From NCBI GenBank assembly GCA_032622095.1, contig CP136064.1:260999863-261063862 (forward strand): a stretch of 64,000 nt of DNA. Direction: 5' to 3'. Source of the DNA: Siphonodentalium dalli. Taxonomy: Eukaryota > Mollusca > Scaphopoda > Gadilida > Siphonodentaliidae. How positions within the stretch are numbered: the first letter of the stretch is position 1; each line of letters begins with the position of its first letter. The position numbers were made by a program, and so were the translations under genes. Of this stretch, positions 34,500 through 44,067 are shown in pieces. The notes under the pieces are model-generated. The model saw nothing but the letters and a program-made list of their open reading frames with translations, was not told the DNA's origin and made no database searches.

Positions 34500-34817
34500 G
34501 GGAACTACTTGTCCACGAGTATTTAGTATAGTAAGGGTTAAAGATGTATATATCAAATACATGTAGCAATCAACTTAGGCAACCTTTGTTCAAGTTATCT
34601 AACATGCATACAAATCCTACAGTAATGCCCTAAGTAATCGACTCCTTAACCACAGCAGAATTAGGGTAACTTTTCAAGATTTAGTCCGAAATATGGCTTG
34701 TTGCCATTCATCGGAAAGCTCTCGTAACAGCACCAGAACAACTTCCTGTTAACCACGTCTAGAGAAACAATGTCCCAATTGACCCAATTACGTGACTCCT
34801 GGCAGCGCTGTTAACAT

Positions 34818-35253
34818 CAGATAGTGTGTCTGTCATTTGCAGAATGAGGTCCCCAGAGGGTAAATTTAGTGACGCTATCCCGCATAGTGGGCTAGCATCA
34901 CTAAATTCACCCTCTGGGGACCTCATTCTGCTTAGGCCCTCAACTGCTAAGGCAGACCTAGGATCAGATTGAAGTTCCCCAGTTGAAGTTGGTGATGTTC
35001 ACCCATCGGGCACCTCAATTATGAATTTTATCTTCTGCAAATTAGGGGATATAGAAACTTCCTAGAAGGGAAATGTAACTAAAACAATCTTAATTTGATA
35101 CCATAGATACTTCCCAGAAGAAGAAGCCTAAGCAGAATGAGGTCTCCAGAGGGTGAATTTGGTGATGCTAGCCCGCTGTGCGGGATAGCATCACTAAATT
35201 CACCCCCTGGGGACCTCATTCTGCAAATGACAGACACGCTATTTGCAGGCTTG
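34818..35253. mobile_element. Foldback hAT-type element, 436 bp, exact 8-bp TSD
   Basis: Octamer gttaacat on both sides (34810-34817 and 35254-35261). The right tip ends GCAGGCTTG; the left tip is shortened (CAGATAGTGTGTCTGTC). One stem-loop at each end and the family's central segment. The most complete two-stem version of the family. Confidence 0.87.
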
Positions 35254-35766
35254 GTTAACATATTTTATGCACGTTGTCAATGACGCCGTGCTCCATTAAA
35301 AATTTGTGCATGCTTCAACCACTGATGTTGGTGAATCGAGAAATAATGTTAGCAGCTCTCGGCCAAACAGAATGCCTGTTTCAGCGACAAAAATTTGATT
35401 ATAATTCAATCACCCAAGCAGAGTGTTCCACATCACTTAACCCTTTGGAGAGTATCTATAACGTAATATACATGACGTCATGCGTGAGTTTAATGGCAAT
35501 ATCATAGCAATAATTATTAACAAATTCGGGTCAAAAGGTACAATAATTAATTATAATTTAAGTGTATTTTCTGTTTACGTGCGCTATCATAATCTATTGC
35601 ACTTATACATTGGGACATTATATTAATCAAAATATCTCCTATACAAATCATTTATAAATCAGATGATTTATATGTCTACATAAAAATGACATTTCCTGAA
35701 ACGACATATATGTCGTTCCACTCGTGAACCGTACGGTGACATATATGTCGTTCTACTCGCAACGGG

Positions 35767-36206
35767 TTAACCCTTTCATTGCCAGGGGCCGATCTCATCG
35801 GCCCTAAATTACGGTCTGTAAAATCAGGCCCTAAAAATTAAAAAAAAAAAATGTTTTTTTGGGTATGCTTAAGCATGCTATAGCGAATTTAAAAACAAAC
35901 TGGTTAAAACCTTAGGGGCATGTTATAACTCAAAACTATCACCAAGTATTCATAGTAATAATTTTGATGCCCATGAAAAATGTAAGATTCTATGGCACTA
36001 AACCTACAAACTAAGTCTGTTAAAGAATATAAGAAAAAATTATTAAAATTGTAAAAAATAATAACAAATGATGAAAAATTGTTAGGCCAATGCATTCTCT
36101 TATATATGCGAGGCGACCTATGGTCGACTCGCATATATAAGAGAATGCATTGGCACAGGGTATATGTGTTGATACAAAAAATCGGACCTGGCACTGAAAG
36201 GTTTAA
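35767..36206. mobile_element. 440-bp TTAA element with single cassette hairpin
   Basis: Tips TTAACCCTTTCATTGCCAGG and complement CTGGCACTGAAAGGTTTAA resemble the palindromic element at 10216-10430 ('tgttgatacaaaaa(a)tcgga' is shared), but at 36085-36160 it carries the 'ccaatgcattctcttatata' hairpin found in the 8047/34114 family. Confidence 0.7.
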
Positions 36207-36267
36207 AGCCCTTTGTGCTCTAATGTAGTAGATTCACCAGGACTTTTAGTAATACTTTATTACTTAC

Positions 36268-36468
36268 CAGAGGTTTTGTTCGTATTACTTGTCTGTATGT
36301 TATCAGGAGGCCGACCACCTCCTGTATCTTTCTCCAAACTCCGGATGATGTCCTCGAGGTCATCATCATCGCTGTTCAGGTCGTATGCAAGGTGCATTGC
36401 CAACAGTCTGTCAGTATCATCCCCACCTTCAGTACCAGTGGTGAATTGACTTATATCGCTACCAATTT
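36268..36468 (-). CDS. TRAFD1-like gene, exon 4 (acidic)
   Basis: 201 nt, entry phase 1, exit phase 1; acceptor 'catttacag', donor 'gtaagt'. Encodes GGDDTDRLLAMHLAYDLN followed by SDDDDLEDIIRSLEKD and a Gly/Pro-rich end, about residues 237-303. The LLAMHLAYDL stretch before an acidic run looks like an amphipathic helix of the ubiquitin-interacting kind, but I cannot confirm that. Exit phase allows joining to exon 5 or directly to the upstream acceptor of exon 7. Confidence 0.83.
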
Positions 36469-36489
36469 CTGTAAATGTACATTTAATGT

Positions 36490-36776
36490 ATTAAATGTAT
36501 GGCTTCAGGCCGGGGAATATGGTGCCAGACATTTACAGAATGAAGTCCCCTGAGGGTGAATTTAGTGAAGCTACACTGCACAGCAGGATAGCATCACTAA
36601 ATTCCCTTTATTATCAAATTAACTAGTTTTTTATTTTCTTTAGAAACTTCTCCACAAAGTTTCTTTTTCAGTTTAGTTTCTCTATATACCAAAATTAACA
36701 TGAGTCTTGGTCTCCCATAGTAGATGAGGTCATGCAGAATGAGGTCCCCAGATAATTAATTTGGTGATGCTAGCAC
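36490..36776. repeat. Foldback hAT-family copy, left part (split by insertion)
   Basis: Left stem ('gaatgaagtcccctgagggt'), middle, and the first arm of the right stem up to 'gtgatgctagcac', where the hAT element at 36777 inserted. The remainder resumes at 40446-40540. Confidence 0.7.
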
Positions 36777-39700
36777 CAGAGTCCGCGCTGGACCGAAATT
36801 TACTTTTGCCAAATAATTTGCCAAATGAAAATATTTTTTGCCAAATTATATCAGCATTTGCCAAATCCTTGATGGTATCATTTTCTGCAACCTTAATTAT
36901 TATGTTTCGACACTCGCGGTTTGAACAACTTTTGATATCGATAGAAATGAAAGTGTCAATGACACTGTAGCTCAACTTAGGTAGGGGAATAATTTAACGG
37001 TTGACAGTAAATGGAGGAATAGGAAAGGTGCTAATTGAAATGTCTAACATGCGCCAAAGGATTTAGTGATGCAAAGAGTAAAATACAAGATGGCTGCTGG
37101 TGGCCATTTTTTTTGGCCAATTGACCCCAAAAGAACTCGTTCCCATCTACGTATAATTGTTAACATCCATGACAAATTTTATGAAGATCTGATCAAAGCT
37201 ACGACATACAAATTTCATGATGATCAGACGAACAGTACGACCTGTAGACCGCGCCAATGGATTGAATTTTAAAATCCAAGATGGCCGCTGGCAGCCATGT
37301 TTTTTGGCCGAATGACCCCACAATGATTCGTTCCCATCTACATGTCAATGTCAACATTCATGACAAATTTAATAAATATCAGACCAAAGGTATGACCTGT
37401 AGCCCACGCCAAAGGATTTAGTCATGCAAAAAGTAAAATGCTGGTGGCAATGTTTTTTGACCGAATGACCCCAAAACGACTCGTTCCCATCTACATGTCA
37501 TTGTTATAATTAATGACAAATTTCATGACCATTTGACCAAAGCTACAACCTGTAGCCTGCACCAAAGGATTTAGTCATGCAAAGAGTAAAATCCAAGATG
37601 GCTGCTGGCGGCCATGTTTTTTTACCAAATGACCCCATAACGACTCGATCCCATCTACATGTCATTGTTATCATTCATGACAAATTTCATGATGATCAGA
37701 CGAACAGTACGACCTGTAGCCCGCGCCAATGGATTGAATTTTGAAATCCAAGATGGCCGCCAGCAGCCATGTTTTTTGGCCGAATGACCCGACAATGATT
37801 CGTTCCCATCTACATGTCAATGTCAACGTTCATGACAAATTTTATAAAGATTAGACCAAAGGCAACCTATAGCCCGCGCCAAAGGATTTAGTCATGCAAA
37901 GAGTAAAATCCAAGATGGCGGCCATGTTTTTTGGCCGAACGACTCCAAAATCACTCGTTCCCATCTATATGTCAGTGTTAACATCCATGACAAATTTCAT
38001 AAACTTCCGACCAACACAACGACCTGTAGCCCGCGCCAAAGGATTTAGTCATGCAAAGAGTAAAATCCAAGATGGCTGCTGGCAGCCATGTTTTTTGGCC
38101 GAACGACCCCAAAATCACTCGTTCCCATCTACATGTCATTATTAACATCAATGACAAATTTCATGATGATCAGACGAACAGTACGACCTGTAGCCCGCGC
38201 CAATGGATTGAATCTTGAAATCCAAGATGGCTGCCAGCGGCCATGTTTTTTGGCCGAATGACCCCAAAATGACTCGTTCCCATCTACATGTCAATGTCAA
38301 CATTCATGACAAATTTCATAAAGATCAGACCAAAGGTACGACCTGTAGCCCGGGCCAAAGGATTTAGTCATGCAAAGAGTAAAATCCAAGATGGCTGCTG
38401 GCGGCCATGTTTTTCGGCCGAACAACTCCAAAATCACTCGTTCCCATCTACATGTCATTGTTAACATCCATGACAAATTTTATGATGTTCCGATCAAAGC
38501 TACGACCTGTAGCCCGCGCCAAAGGATTTAGTCATGCAAAGAGTAAAATCCAAGATGGCTGCTGGCGGCCATGTTTATTGGCCGAACGACCCCAAAATGA
38601 CTCGTTCCCATCTACATGTCAATATTAACATCCATGACAAATTTCATGATGATCAGACAAACAGTACGACCTGTAGCCCGCGCCAATGGATTGAATTTTG
38701 AAATCTAAGATGGCCGCCAGCGGCCATGTTTTTTGGCCGAATGACCCCACAATGATTCGTTCCCATCTACATGTCAATGTCAACATTCATGACAAATTTC
38801 ATAAAGATTAGACCAAAGGTACAACATGTAGCCCGCGCCAAAGGATTTAGTCATGCAAAGAGTAAAATCCAAGATGGCTGCTGGCGGCCATGTTTTTTGG
38901 CCGAACGACACCAAAATCACTCGTTGCCATCTACATGTCATTATTAACATCAATGACAAATTTCATGATGATCAGGCGAACAGTACGATCTGTAGCCCGC
39001 GCCAATGGATTGAATCTTGAAATCCAAGATGGCTGCCAGCGGCCATGTTTTTAGGCCGAATGACCCCAAAATGACTCGTTCCCATCTACATGTCATTGTT
39101 AACATCCATGACAAATTTCATGATGTTCCGATTGAAGCTACGACCTGTAGCCCGCGCCAAAGGATTTAGTCATGCAAAGAGTAAAATCCAAGATGGCTGC
39201 TGGTGGCCATGTTTATTGGCCGAACGACCCCAAAATGACTCGTTCCCATCTACATGTCAATATTAACATCCATGACAAATTTCATGATGATCAGACGAAC
39301 AGTACGACCTGTAGCCCGCGCCAATGGATTGAATTTTGAAATCTAAGATGGCCACCAGCGGCCATGTTTTTTGGCCGAATGACCCCACATTGATTCGTTC
39401 CCATCTACATGTCAATGTCAACATTCATGACAAATTTCATAAAGATTAGACCAAAGGTACAACCTGTAGCCCGCGCCAAAGGATTTAGTCATGCAAAGAG
39501 TAAAATCCAAGATGGCTGCTGGCAGCCATGTTTTTTGGCCGAACGACCCCAAAATCACTCGTTCCCATCTACATGACAGTGTTAACATCCATGACAAATT
39601 TCATAAACTTCCGACCAAAACAACGACCTGTAGCCCGCGCCAAAGGATTTAGTCATGCAAAGAGTAAAATCCAAGATGGCTACTGGCAGCCATGTTTTTT

Positions 39701-40445
39701 GGCCGAACGACCCCAAAATCACTCGTTCCCATCTACATGTCATTATTAACATCAATGACAAATTTCATGATGATCAGATGAACAGTACGACCTGTAGGCC
39801 GCGCCAATGGATTGAATCTTGAAATCCAAGATGGCTGCCAGCGGCCATGTTTTTTGGCCGAATGACCCAAAAATGACTCGTTCCCATCTACATGTCAATG
39901 TCAACATTCATGACAAATTTCATGAAGATCAGACCAAAGGTACAACCTGTAGCCCGCGCCAAAGGAAATTGTTGACGGACACACGAACACACGGACACAC
40001 GGACACACGGACGACGGACGCCAAACCATGGCAATAGCTCAAACTTACAAGTAAGTTGAGCTAAAAACAGTTAATAATTAATTATACTGGCATCTCTATT
40101 GTGGTCTATCCTACAACAATAAGCCAATCACCGAACAATACAATTGTAGAAGGGTTGCTTCATCAGAAGGGCACATCACAGGAGGATTAGTAATCCCTCC
40201 AACCATCAGAACAAATGCTATGAGATTAACTGCTTGTTAACAGGTGTTAACTTCCCCTAAACCTTATAAAACACCAATAATATGATGATGTTTTAAGAGT
40301 TTCCTGAAATGATCGGTAATGATTGACCAATATTTTTCAAATTGCTTGAGGAATTAAAAAGTGACTTGCCAAATGAAAATATTTTTTGCCAAATGTGAAT
40401 AATTTTTGCCATTGGCAAATTTGGCAAGTGGCAGCGCGAACCATG
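36777..40445. mobile_element. hAT element carrying a satellite array, 3.67 kb, exact 8-bp TSD
   Basis: Tips CAGAGTCCGCGCTG and, inverted at the right, CATGGTTCGCGCTG; octamer gctagcac flanks exactly (36769-36776 and 40446-40453). Related by tips and subterminal 'tttgccaaatgaaaatattt' repeats to the middle element of the 11-18 kb nest. Between short transposon arms (about 270 and 380 bp) lies a satellite of nearly 3 kb. No transposase ORF. Confidence 0.9.
37050..39975. repeat. Satellite of about 160 bp, about 18 units
   Basis: Units alternate irregularly between two forms: one starting 'aaaggatttagtcatgcaaa' and one starting 'caatggattgaattttgaaa'; both share 'catgttttttggccgaa', 'ctcgttcccatctacatgtc' and 'atgacaaatttcat'. 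Period ranges from 148 to 170 bp. The last unit runs into 'ggacacacggacacacgg' and 'ccatggcaatagctcaaac', the tail also found at 6042-6290. Small ORFs such as 38407-38628 repeat with the unit and are not genes. Confidence 0.9.
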
Positions 40446-40540
40446 GCTAGCACGCTGTGCAGGGTAGCGTCACTAAATTAACCCTCTGGGGACCTAATTC
40501 TGCAAATGTCTGGCACCATATTCTCAGGCCTGTACACTGG
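40446..40540. repeat. Foldback hAT-family copy, right part
   Basis: Continues the copy broken at 36776: second arm of the stem ('actaaattaaccctctgggg') and right tip region ('gtctggcaccatattctcag'). Confidence 0.65.
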
Positions 40541-40638
40541 CCTGTATGGTAGGGCCCTGTACACTGGCCTGTATGGTAGGGCCCTGTACACTGGCCTGTA
40601 TGGTAGGGCCCTGTACACTGGCCTGTATGGTAGGGCCC
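40531..40638. repeat. 27-bp minisatellite, four exact units
   Basis: Unit 'tgtacactggcctgtatggt' plus 'agggccc', at 40531, 40558, 40585 and 40612. Each unit contains ctgtatgg, the target octamer of the adjoining hAT element, followed by TAGGGCCC, the outer bases of that element's tip. Confidence 0.92.
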
Positions 40639-41431
40639 TGCGAATTGGGTGTTTTCATTTCGAATCGAATCTCGAATCGAATCATTGTTACTGAGCCAAT
40701 CAGTTCAAATACATAGAACTTCGAAGAAACACCTAAAATAGACTGGTGTAAACAGACTGGTGATTATCAATGTAGTGCAATATTCGCAGATTATATGCTT
40801 ATCTACACACCTCTATGCATTTTCTGTGCCTAAGCAATCGGTGAGTACAGATAAGAGCATGCACGCATGAGAGAACCAATGTCAACGTAAATACGGACAA
40901 GCGTAGTAGCATACCACGTGATGCCTGTTTCATTTCATTGAATAGCGCAGTATTTTTCGCTACACTTGCGATGATTGTGTTGTCTGTCGCTTGAACTGAC
41001 AGACTTAACAGACAATATTTACAAAAATACTTAGGTCTTAGATTATAACTCGCATTTACGCAAATCAAACGCAGATCTAAAATCTGGCATACATTTGTGT
41101 TATGGAATTCCTGGAACAACACTAGCACACATCCTTGTATGGAAATTCTGTTCTTCACTGATGTCATTCTTACAGATTGGGTCAATTAATTATAGATTAG
41201 TTGGTGATAACATTACATGTCCGGTCATGGGACATAACGGTGCATGCATACGTTTAAGTCGTTCACTGCGTTATTATAGTGAATGTTCTTTTTTTAGTAA
41301 GAGCATTGTGGTCTGTAGAAAGCACAGAAATGCACCTGTCACCAAAGATTCGACAAAATCCGAATCATGGTAGCCGATTTCGAATCGAATCAGACAAACG
41401 ATTTCGAATCGAATCGATTCGCAGGGCCCTA
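40631..41431. mobile_element. Non-autonomous hAT element, 801 bp, exact 8-bp TSD
   Basis: Tips TAGGGCCCTGCGAAT and perfect complement; octamer ctgtatgg at 40623-40630 and 41432-41439. Subterminal 'tcgaatcgaatc' repeats at both ends are probable transposase sites. The 128-codon minus-strand ORF (40799-41185) inside has no hAT transposase motifs and is not called. Confidence 0.9.
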
Positions 41432-41590
41432 CTGTATGGCTTTACTGGATTAATTTTCTGATGTCATAATGTTGCCAGAAGCCATTTGTTGCTATTTGAC
41501 TGGCCGGACACAAAGTACAAGATCTAGTAATCAGATGACTGGAGTAATCAGTAATGACTGCCAGGAGCTTCCTGAAATTTTGTGAAATAT

Positions 41591-41759
41591 TGTGCCAATG
41601 CATTCTCTTATATATGCAGGTCTCCCATATGGAGCCTCTCATATATAAGAGAATATATTGGCATAACAATATTTATCTTAACATTGTAAGCCAGTGCATT
41701 CTCTTATATATGTGAGGCTCCCCATGGGAGACTCGAATATATAAGAGAATGCACTGGCA
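41591..41759. repeat. Double-hairpin cassette copy
   Basis: Two stems: 'tgtgccaatgcattctctta' with loop near 'gtctcccatatgg', and 'ccagtgcattctcttatata' with loop near 'gctccccatggg'. Loops differ from the 8071 and 34261 copies. Lies just downstream of TRAFD1-like exon 3. Confidence 0.65.
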
Positions 41760-41832
41760 AATGATATTTAATGCTTCACCAGCACAGCTCCCATCATGAA
41801 AGTGTTAATAAAATAGGGATTTATCTATTCAC

Positions 41833-42310
41833 CTCTTTTCCTGTTGAGTTCAGACTTTTTATTAGATTTACTTTTTTGCTCTTGATTCTTATTTTTGTCC
41901 TTCGCCTGTGTATTATTTTGTATTCTGTGACCTCCTTGCACCAACTCAGAAGAGTCAAACATAAGACTGGGTGGGAATGTGTCATCATCTGCCGGAAAAA
42001 CATTTGTATTTGCCAACATCCTGCTCATTTCATTGAATGAAAATGAATTGAAGTAAGAGTCATCATTTGGGACCCGGAAGTCATCGTCCAGTAGACGGCT
42101 GTTTGAAACAGGATTTGGAACTTCGCTGGTTTTAGGTTTACAGTTTGATGACTCATGAATTAGCTCATCCTTTTTCATAATAAATTGATGACACTTATAA
42201 CACTGCTCAGTCCGACTACCACAATAATCCAGGTGCGTCGGCAGCTCATCAGCATTTATGTCGATTTCACAAAACACACAGTTCTGTGTTCTCTTTCGAC
42301 ATTCTTCATC
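41833..42310 (-). CDS. TRAFD1-like gene, exon 3 (fingers 3 end to 5)
   Basis: 478 nt, entry phase 0, exit phase 1; acceptor 'tatatttcag', donor 'gtgaat'. DEEC gives the last ligand of finger 3, then CVFCEIDINADELPTHLDYC (finger 4) and CYKCHQFIMKKDELIHESSN plus C (finger 5). The rest, about residues 135-237, is Asp/Ser/Asn-rich linker ending in a basic Lys/Gln/Asn stretch. Finger spacing (C-x2-C-x11-H-x3/4-C) is the TRAFD1/XAF1 pattern. Confidence 0.9.
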
Positions 42311-42689
42311 CTGAAATATAAGACCATATAAATACAATAGCATTGCTAAACAAACAGATATATATACATAAGTAAAGCTATCACCCAGAAACAAAAATAA
42401 TCGCCAAATTATAAGTCAACAAGGACCATAACTACAGTTAAAATAGGTGGAAGGAACCCAAATCGAACTTGACCTGTAATTTCATATGAGTAATCCATAT
42501 ACCAAATTTGAAAATAATCAGTAAGTTTCTCAGGGAAAACCTCGTCTTCAAAAAATCTACTCCTCAAGCATATTTATGACCTGCTATAAATAAATAAATA
42601 TATAAATATTGCCCATTCCCTATTCATCTGATAAGTCTTCATGGCAAAAGTGGACAACTCACAAGATACACCATGGTTTTATTTATTTT

Positions 42690-42776
42690 ATTTTGTGGGA
42701 TAGCATCACTAAATTCACCATCTTGGGATCTCATTCTGCAAATGACCAACACACTATTTCAAGGCTTGGTTTCCCA
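42690..42776. repeat. Half copy of the foldback hAT family next to a splice donor
   Basis: 'gtgggatagcatcactaaat' through the right tip 'tatttcaaggcttgg'. It ends within about 10 bp of the exon 2 donor at 42784, so the intron begins almost directly with transposon sequence. Confidence 0.7.
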
Positions 42777-42784
42777 CTACTTAC

Positions 42785-42977
42785 AATATGTATTTTCATG
42801 TTGCACTTCTCCACTTCCAGGCTACATTTACTGCAGGCTTCCAGGGCATGATTCTCCGCAAAATGCTGCTCTTTTTCACTCTGGTGTACTGGTTCTCCAC
42901 ATTTGTCGCAAAGTGATATGTGTCTTCGACAGTGAACTTCATGCATACCAAAGTTCCCTGCAGGGATGTCCTTTTTA
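42785..42977 (-). CDS. TRAFD1-like gene, exon 2 (fingers 1 to 3)
   Basis: 193 nt, entry phase 2, exit phase 0; acceptor 'gctttttcag', donor 'gtaagt'. Completes Cys13 and continues KKDIPAGNFGMHEVHC (finger 1), CDKCGEPVHQSEKEQHFAEN and H (finger 2), CSKCSLEVEKCNMKIHI (finger 3, last Cys in exon 3). Very close in order and spacing to the N-terminus of vertebrate TRAFD1. Confidence 0.92.
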
Positions 42978-43141
42978 CTGAAAAAGCATTGAAATATACC
43001 AACATAAAGACCCCATTGATCAATGTGCCCATATTCATCCTCGTAGAAAACAACTCATAATCAAGAAATGAAAACACTAAAGAATGAAATGGCATATTTT
43101 TTATTTCTTCTGTAATCCATTTTATAATTGTTGGTTGTATA

Positions 43142-43317
43142 TACAGTAATGCTCTATATAATCGATTCCTTAACCACTTAACCATTCATCGGAAAGGTCT
43201 CACTCTCTGTGAGAGCTTTCTGATGAATGGCAACAAGTCATATTTCCGACTAAATCCTGAAAAATTACCCATAATTCTGCTGTGGTTAAGGAGTCGATTA
43301 TTTAGAGCATTACTGTA
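43142..43317. mobile_element. 176-bp TA-flanked foldback element
   Basis: Tips TACAGTAATGCTCTA and complement, with arms including 'atcgattccttaaccac' and a second inner palindrome ('cattcatcggaaaggtctca'). Related partial copies occur near 32246-32300 and 34620-34740. TA ends suggest a Tc1/mariner-type mini-element. Confidence 0.65.
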
Positions 43318-43997
43318 GCTTGAATTAATTAGGATTACAGTGTTCATAAGATTGAACACCGGAAATAGGGTAAGTTCGTGCAAACTACTGTACTACCCTA
43401 ACATAAGTAATTGACCCAGTAACTGGTTTTATAATGCATTTATAACTGCCATCAAACCATTAATGCAGTGCAATTAACGGATCTGTGACTGCAGTGGCAT
43501 TGCGATTAAATGTGGTAAAGAAACCCTGGTTACAGCTATACTCCTTGACTGCCGATACACTGTAGCTAGCTGCTGACTGTTTCATTTCTATGACATACAT
43601 GTATATAAATTTGCAGGAGCCGCAAATGTACTGGAAGTTAATGCTTCATACCAGTTGATGATTACATGTGTTTTAACTACAAAATCCTCTGGTTTTCTTG
43701 TGGTTTATAACCGCGTTTAAAGTCGAACCAAAATGTGGTCTAACTGGGGTCTAACTAAGTCATTTACTTAGGACAGTACAGTAATTGTGAATGTTGGTAT
43801 CTATCAGTATGTCATGTAATTTAAATCATGGACACTGAGAACCAAAGAATATTGGATGAGTTTCAAGCTCATTGACAACTTACAATAAAAAAAGAAAAGT
43901 CTATCCTTACTAATTAGAACATAGAACTTATATAGTAAGGCTGTCCTTAAAAATTAGAACATAGAACATAATATAAAGTATTAAAGTCTATACTTAC

Positions 43998-44035
43998 CAA
44001 TTAGAACATAGAACTGTATTCTCAACATCAGCCAT
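43998..44035 (-). CDS. TRAFD1-like gene, exon 1 coding part (start codon)
   Basis: ATG at 44033-44035; 38 coding nt, exit phase 2, donor 'gtaagt'. Encodes MADVENTVLCSN and two bases of Cys13. C10 and C13 are the first two ligands of finger 1, so the start is well supported. A 'tttcag' acceptor at 44068 suggests that this exon begins at 44067 and that a non-coding first exon lies further upstream, toward the TIMM10 promoter. Confidence 0.88.
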
Positions 44036-44067
44036 CTCTGATTGATATTGAAACGGAAGTTTTACTT

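Larger units (their letters stand above)
33458..34541. mobile_element. TTAA element disrupted by two later insertions
   Basis: Outer tips TTAATCCTTTCTATGCTGAA and complement ending AGGGTTAA match the 1208-1460 family. It is split by a foldback element (33511-33981) and by a second TTAA element (34114-34499). Removing both leaves about 230 bp, the family's normal size. Confidence 0.7.
7880..44035 (-). other. TRAFD1/XAF1-like TRAF-type zinc-finger gene (gene span, 3' end open)
   Basis: Gene-level entry. Eleven coding exons with compatible phases give 656 codons. Architecture: five consecutive Cys/His fingers (C10-C29, C36-H56, C61-C81, C88-C107, C114-C134), an Asp/Ser-rich linker, an acidic exon, two PCEFC-type C2HC fingers (about residues 308-328 and 384-404), then a long Arg/Asn/Ser-rich tail. 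Vertebrate TRAFD1 (FLN29) and XAF1 share the N-terminal finger block and are interferon-related regulators of innate signalling; TRAFD1 also has later CEFC fingers. That makes TRAFD1 the closer match. A role in damping TRAF or Toll-like signalling is inferred from the family. Introns are 0.3 to about 9.7 kb and loaded with mobile elements. Confidence 0.85.

Noticed and set aside
37894-40037. Series of ORFs starting MFFGRTTPK or MQRVKSKM
   Set aside because: They recur with every satellite unit and have no independent support.
40799-41185. 128-codon minus ORF as hAT transposase
   Set aside because: It lies inside an 801-bp element, but there is no RW-type dimerisation region or catalytic motif, and it is far shorter than a transposase.
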